DNA from: Burkholderiales bacterium
GTDB taxonomy: Bacteria; Pseudomonadota; Gammaproteobacteria; Burkholderiales; SHXO01
NCBI GenBank assembly: GCA_026125625.1
Contig: JAHCKU010000106.1
Coordinates: forward strand, 1 to 8,771
Length of the DNA stretch: 8,771 nucleotides
Direction: 5' to 3'
The translations under genes were made by a program, and so were the position numbers. Positions 6,588 to 8,771 of the stretch are shown one piece after another. Within the stretch, counting starts at the first letter, position 1. Each line of letters opens with the position of its first letter. The notes beneath the pieces were generated by a model. It was not told where the DNA came from and ran no database searches. It was given only the letters and a program-made list of their open reading frames with translations.

Positions 6588-6769
6588 TGCTCCCTGCGGT
6601 GTTCGTGTAGGTCGTATATTCTGTGAACCAATGTCGTTAGCTTTGGTTGCGGCCTTCAAGTAGTGCTGTTGTGCGCGTCCTCACGTGGGAAGCGCCTGAT
6701 GCGCTCGGAAAGCGACCACCCTTGAACCTCAGGTTCAAGATGCCGGCCTTGCGGCACTTGCGGGGGGCG
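6588..6769 (+). ncRNA. ssrS: 6S RNA
   Basis: 6S RNA mimics an open promoter and holds sigma70 RNA polymerase in stationary phase. Evidence: it sits directly after zapA, its usual place. The ends pair as the long closing stem (GCTCCCTGCGG at 6589-6599 with the G-rich TTGCGGGGGGC at 6758-6768). GGTGTTCG at 6598-6605 matches the conserved 5' stem. The characteristic hairpin CTTGAACC-TCA-GGTTCAAG is at 6721-6739. In the 5' side of the central bubble, CGTATATTC is followed by a small hairpin (AACCAA 6626-6631 with TTGGTT 6643-6648), as in E. coli. About 182 nt against 184 in E. coli. The ends are placed by alignment from memory with E. coli 6S and may be off by several bases. Confidence 0.9.
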
Positions 6770-6785
6770 CCCGTTTAGTCGGGAG

Positions 6786-6817
6786 AAAACGAGCGGCTTT
6801 GCCGCTCGTTTTCTTTT
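6786..6817 (+). terminator. Rho-independent terminator after 6S RNA
   Basis: A perfect 12-bp stem (AAAACGAGCGGC, 6786-6797) with loop TTT and matching arm GCCGCTCGTTTT (6801-6812) is followed by CTTTT. With A and T tracts on both sides it could also work leftward. It ends the 6S precursor about 16 bases beyond the mature 3' end. Confidence 0.92.
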
Positions 6818-6873
6818 ATGCACGCCGCCGCTGCACCGCTTCACTCGACCCTGGATCTCTCGACTCCCTGGCG

Positions 6874-7329
6874 ATGCGCTACTGGCTGATGAAATCCGAA
6901 CCCGACGTGTTCGGAATCGACGATCTGGCAAAGTCATCGAAGCAGACCACCGCATGGTGGGGGGTGCGCAACTATCAGGCGAGAAACTTCATGCGCGACG
7001 ACATGCAGGTGGGAGACCAGGCGTTCTTCTACCACTCGAGCTGCGCGCAGCCGGGCATCGCCGGCATCGTGCGCGTGTCGCGGCGAGCCTATCCGGACGA
7101 GACCCAGTTCGACCCCGACAGCGAGTACTTCGATCCGGCCGCCAAGCGCGACGCCCCGCGCTGGGTGAACGTGGACGTGACACTGGTACGCAAGACGCCT
7201 CTGCTATCCATCCAGGCGTTGCGCAGCCATCCGCAGCTGCGATCGATGCGCGTGCTGCAGCGGGGCAACCGCCTGTCCATCACGCCCGTGCAACCGGACG
7301 AGTGGGCGTTCATCCAGCGACTGCTCTGA
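6874..7329 (+). CDS. EVE domain-containing protein (PUA-like; DUF55/thymocyte nuclear protein 1 homologue)
   Basis: The 151-residue protein is essentially one EVE domain, a PUA-superfamily fold that binds modified nucleobases in DNA or RNA in studied members. Family features in order: MRYWLMKSEP (1-10), WWGVRNYQARNFM (28-40), VGDQAFFYHS, GIAGIVRVS with the following YPDETQFDP, YFDPAAKRDAPRWVNVDV, and a C-terminal RLSITPVQPDEWAFI. The ATG at 6874 gives the canonical MRYWLMKSEP start. The frame is open upstream to 6799, but that stretch lies in the 6S terminator and is not coding. No clear ribosome site or dedicated promoter is visible, so it may depend on readthrough past the terminator or a promoter I cannot see. 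The molecular target here is unknown. The permease gene follows three bases after its stop, so the two probably share a transcript. Confidence 0.93.
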   Translation: MRYWLMKSEPDVFGIDDLAKSSKQTTAWWGVRNYQARNFMRDDMQVGDQAFFYHSSCAQPGIAGIVRVSRRAYPDETQFDPDSEYFDPAAKRDAPRWVNVDVTLVRKTPLLSIQALRSHPQLRSMRVLQRGNRLSITPVQPDEWAFIQRLL

Positions 7330-7332
7330 GCG

Positions 7333-8142
7333 ATGGCGGCGATCATGGACTGGTGGTGGGCTGCCTATCTCGGGCTGGGACTGTTCGTCGGCTTCTTCGC
7401 CGGGTTGCTGGGCATCGGCGGCGGCCTGATCATCGTCACCGTGCTGGTGTTCATGTTCACGCATCAGGGCTTTCCCGCCGATCGCGTGGTACACCTCGCG
7501 CTGGGCACCTCGCTCACCAGCATCGTCTTCACCTCCCTGTCCAGTATCCGCGCGCACCAGCGCCATGGTGCGGTGCGCTGGGACATCCTGCGCCGTGCAT
7601 TGGCAGGCGTGGTGATCGGCACCCTGCTGGGGACATTGTTTGCCGATGCCTTGCCCTCGCGCTATCTGGCCATTTTCTTCACCGCGTTCGTATACTACTC
7701 GGCAGCGCAGATGTGGCTGGATCTCAAGCCCAAGGCCTCGCGCCAGCTTCCGGGACGGGCGGGAACGACGGCAGCGGCTCTGGGCATCGGCGTGATCTCC
7801 AGCCTGGTGGGCGCCGGCGGTGGCGTGATCAGCATTCCGCTGATGACGCTATGCAACGTGCCCATGCGCAACGCCATCGGCACCTCGGCGGCGCTAGGGC
7901 TGCCGATCGCCATCGCCGGTGCGGTGGGTTACGTCGTCACCGGTCTGGACCGCACGGGCCTGCCACCCCTGACCGTGGGATACATCTATCTGCCGGCCCT
8001 GATCGGCATCGTCATCGGCACCTTCTTCACCGTGCCCTACGGCGCCAAGGCGGCGCACACGCTCCCGGTGCCGATGCTGAAAAAGATCTTCGGCATCATT
8101 CTGTTTCTGATGGCGACGAAGATGCTGGTGGGGCTTTTCTAG
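7333..8142 (+). CDS. TauE/SafE-family membrane permease (putative sulfite/organosulfonate exporter)
   Basis: The 269-residue, strongly hydrophobic protein should have about eight membrane helices. It shows the TauE/SafE internal duplication: GLLGIGGG around residues 24-31 is echoed by LVGAGGG around 158-164, and GTS at 58-60 (LALGTSLTS) by GTS at 183-185 (NAIGTSAAL). Family members have been linked to export of sulfite, sulfoacetate or other organosulfur anions, but most, including this one, have no proven substrate, and nothing nearby belongs to sulfonate metabolism. The ATG at 7333 is chosen, three bases after the EVE gene stop; an ATG at 7345 (MDWWW) is also possible. Neither has a strong ribosome site. 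The gene ends with two consecutive TAG codons (8140-8145). Confidence 0.92.
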   Translation: MAAIMDWWWAAYLGLGLFVGFFAGLLGIGGGLIIVTVLVFMFTHQGFPADRVVHLALGTSLTSIVFTSLSSIRAHQRHGAVRWDILRRALAGVVIGTLLGTLFADALPSRYLAIFFTAFVYYSAAQMWLDLKPKASRQLPGRAGTTAAALGIGVISSLVGAGGGVISIPLMTLCNVPMRNAIGTSAALGLPIAIAGAVGYVVTGLDRTGLPPLTVGYIYLPALIGIVIGTFFTVPYGAKAAHTLPVPMLKKIFGIILFLMATKMLVGLF

Positions 8143-8161
8143 TAGCTTGCCAGCCGACAGG

Positions 8162-8172
8162 CTGTTGAAAAC
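8162..8172. repeat. CTGTTGAAAAC element at permease/acyl-CoA synthetase junction (copy 2)
   Basis: Identical to 3901-3911 and in the same orientation, inside the 59-bp gap between the convergent permease and acyl-CoA synthetase genes. It is preceded by a small hairpin, CAGCC-GACA-GGCTG (8151-8164), whose right arm overlaps the element. The stem is only 5 bp with no T-tract, so a terminator role is not supported by sequence alone. Confidence 0.5.
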
Positions 8173-8201
8173 GTAGCGAGCGGGGCTCAGCAACGGCCTG
8201 C

Positions 8202-8771
8202 CTACGAGAAGCGTTGGCGCAATACGTTCTTCTGTACCTTGCCCATGGCATTGCGCGGCAGATCGTCGACCACGATCACGCGCTTGGGCACCTTGTAGTT
8301 GGCCAGTTCCCGTTTCAAGGCCGCGATCAGCGTCTGTTCGTCGAGCGTTGCGCCGTTGCGTGCCACCACCACGGCGGTGACGGCCTCGCCGAAATCGGCA
8401 TGCGGAACGCCGAACACCGCCGACTCGGCCACGCCGGGCAGGCCATCGAGCACCAGCTCGATCTCCTTGGGATAGACGTTGTAGCCGCCGGTGATGATGA
8501 GATCCTTGGCGCGCCCGACGATGGACAAATAGCCGGCCTGGTCGAACACGCCGACGTCGCCGGTGCGAAACCAGCCGTCCGCCGTGAACTCTTCCCGCGT
8601 CTTCTCCGGCATGCGCCAGTAGCCCTTGAACACGTTGTCGCCGCGAATCTGGATGGCGCCGATCTGTCCGGTGGCGAGTGCGCAATCCTGCTCGTCCACC
8701 ACGCGCACCTCGTTCCCGGGCAGGGGGAGGCCCACGGTGCCGCCGCGGCGCTCGCCCAGCAGCGGATTGGA
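8202..8771 (-). CDS. AMP-binding acyl-CoA synthetase, C-terminal part; malonyl-CoA synthase (MatB)-like
   Basis: Only the last 189 codons are present; the N-terminal part lies beyond the right edge. The fragment begins in the adenylate-forming core (SNPLLGERRGGTVGLPLPG), continues with NVFKGYWRMPEKT and DGWFRTGDVG (the Asp that contacts the ATP ribose), the hinge GRAKDLIITGGYNVYPKEIE, then FGVPHADFGEAVTAVVVAR. It ends with DDLPRNAMGKVQKNVLRQRF, which holds the lysine needed for adenylation. NVFKGYWRMPEKT, GGYNVYPKEIE, HADFGEAVTAVV and LPRN.MGKVQKN all closely resemble MatB, which ligates malonate to CoA with ATP. Other acyl-CoA ligases share much of this, and the substrate-binding residues are out of view. 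The reading frame is unbroken to the window edge; GTG 8735 is an internal valine, not a start. The gene is convergent with the permease. Confidence 0.85.
   Translation of the reverse strand, partial: SNPLLGERRGGTVGLPLPGNEVRVVDEQDCALATGQIGAIQIRGDNVFKGYWRMPEKTREEFTADGWFRTGDVGVFDQAGYLSIVGRAKDLIITGGYNVYPKEIELVLDGLPGVAESAVFGVPHADFGEAVTAVVVARNGATLDEQTLIAALKRELANYKVPKRVIVVDDLPRNAMGKVQKNVLRQRFS

Noticed and set aside
6799..6873. A longer N-terminus for the EVE protein
   Set aside because: It would begin inside the terminator hairpin, and the family starts at MRYWLMKSEP.
8151..8164. CAGCC-GACA-GGCTG hairpin as a terminator for the permease gene
   Set aside because: The stem is only 5 bp and is followed by TTGAAAA rather than a T-tract.
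6954..8168. A 404-codon frame overlapping the EVE and permease genes on the same strand
   Set aside because: It is a frame-shifted reading of two clearly recognised genes. The protein is Arg/Gly/His-rich with no motif.
1..8771. A hidden defence system, mobile element or CRISPR array
   Set aside because: Every long coding region is a recognised housekeeping or metabolic gene. There are no spaced repeats, transposase motifs or terminal inverted repeats. The EVE gene alone is not evidence of a defence system.

Overview
The window is about 8.8 kb of GC-rich proteobacterial chromosome made up of conserved housekeeping genes. MsbA points to a Gram-negative lipid A exporter, and a ZapB-like gene, zapA and 6S RNA sit in the order known from Beta- and Gammaproteobacteria. 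The EVE-domain gene follows 6S RNA directly, with no 5-formyltetrahydrofolate cyclo-ligase gene between them. I lean towards Betaproteobacteria from that arrangement, but this is inference. I see no insertion sequence, prophage, CRISPR array, tRNA or rRNA, and no region whose composition clearly suggests recent transfer.

Layout. On the left, a leftward pair (LOG/TIGR00730-family gene, then homoserine kinase thrB, cut by the window edge) is separated by two bases and diverges from polA. The polA gene encodes a full three-domain DNA polymerase I and converges on a leftward msbA. The 382-bp msbA/zapB-like intergenic region follows. Its right edge holds a good sigma70-type promoter placed so that the transcript should begin at, or within a base or two of, the zapB-like start codon. 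The zapB-like gene overlaps zapA by four bases. The end of zapA contains a near-consensus promoter that points at a 6S RNA gene, which ends at a strong intrinsic terminator. An EVE-domain gene and a TauE/SafE-family permease gene follow, three bases apart. The right edge holds the C-terminal part of a convergent AMP-binding acyl-CoA synthetase that most resembles malonyl-CoA synthase (MatB).

How the parts work together. The ZapB-like protein and ZapA are expected to be made together and to act on the FtsZ ring. The same locus then yields 6S RNA, the growth-phase regulator of sigma70 RNA polymerase, from a promoter buried in zapA. The other genes serve DNA repair and replication (polA), outer-membrane biogenesis (msbA), threonine synthesis (thrB) and malonate activation (matB-like), with no evident shared pathway.

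I found no new multi-gene system. The points most worth a second look are regulatory: the apparently leaderless zapB-like mRNA, the 6S promoter inside zapA coinciding with unusual codons, and an 11-bp sequence repeated at both convergent gene junctions.
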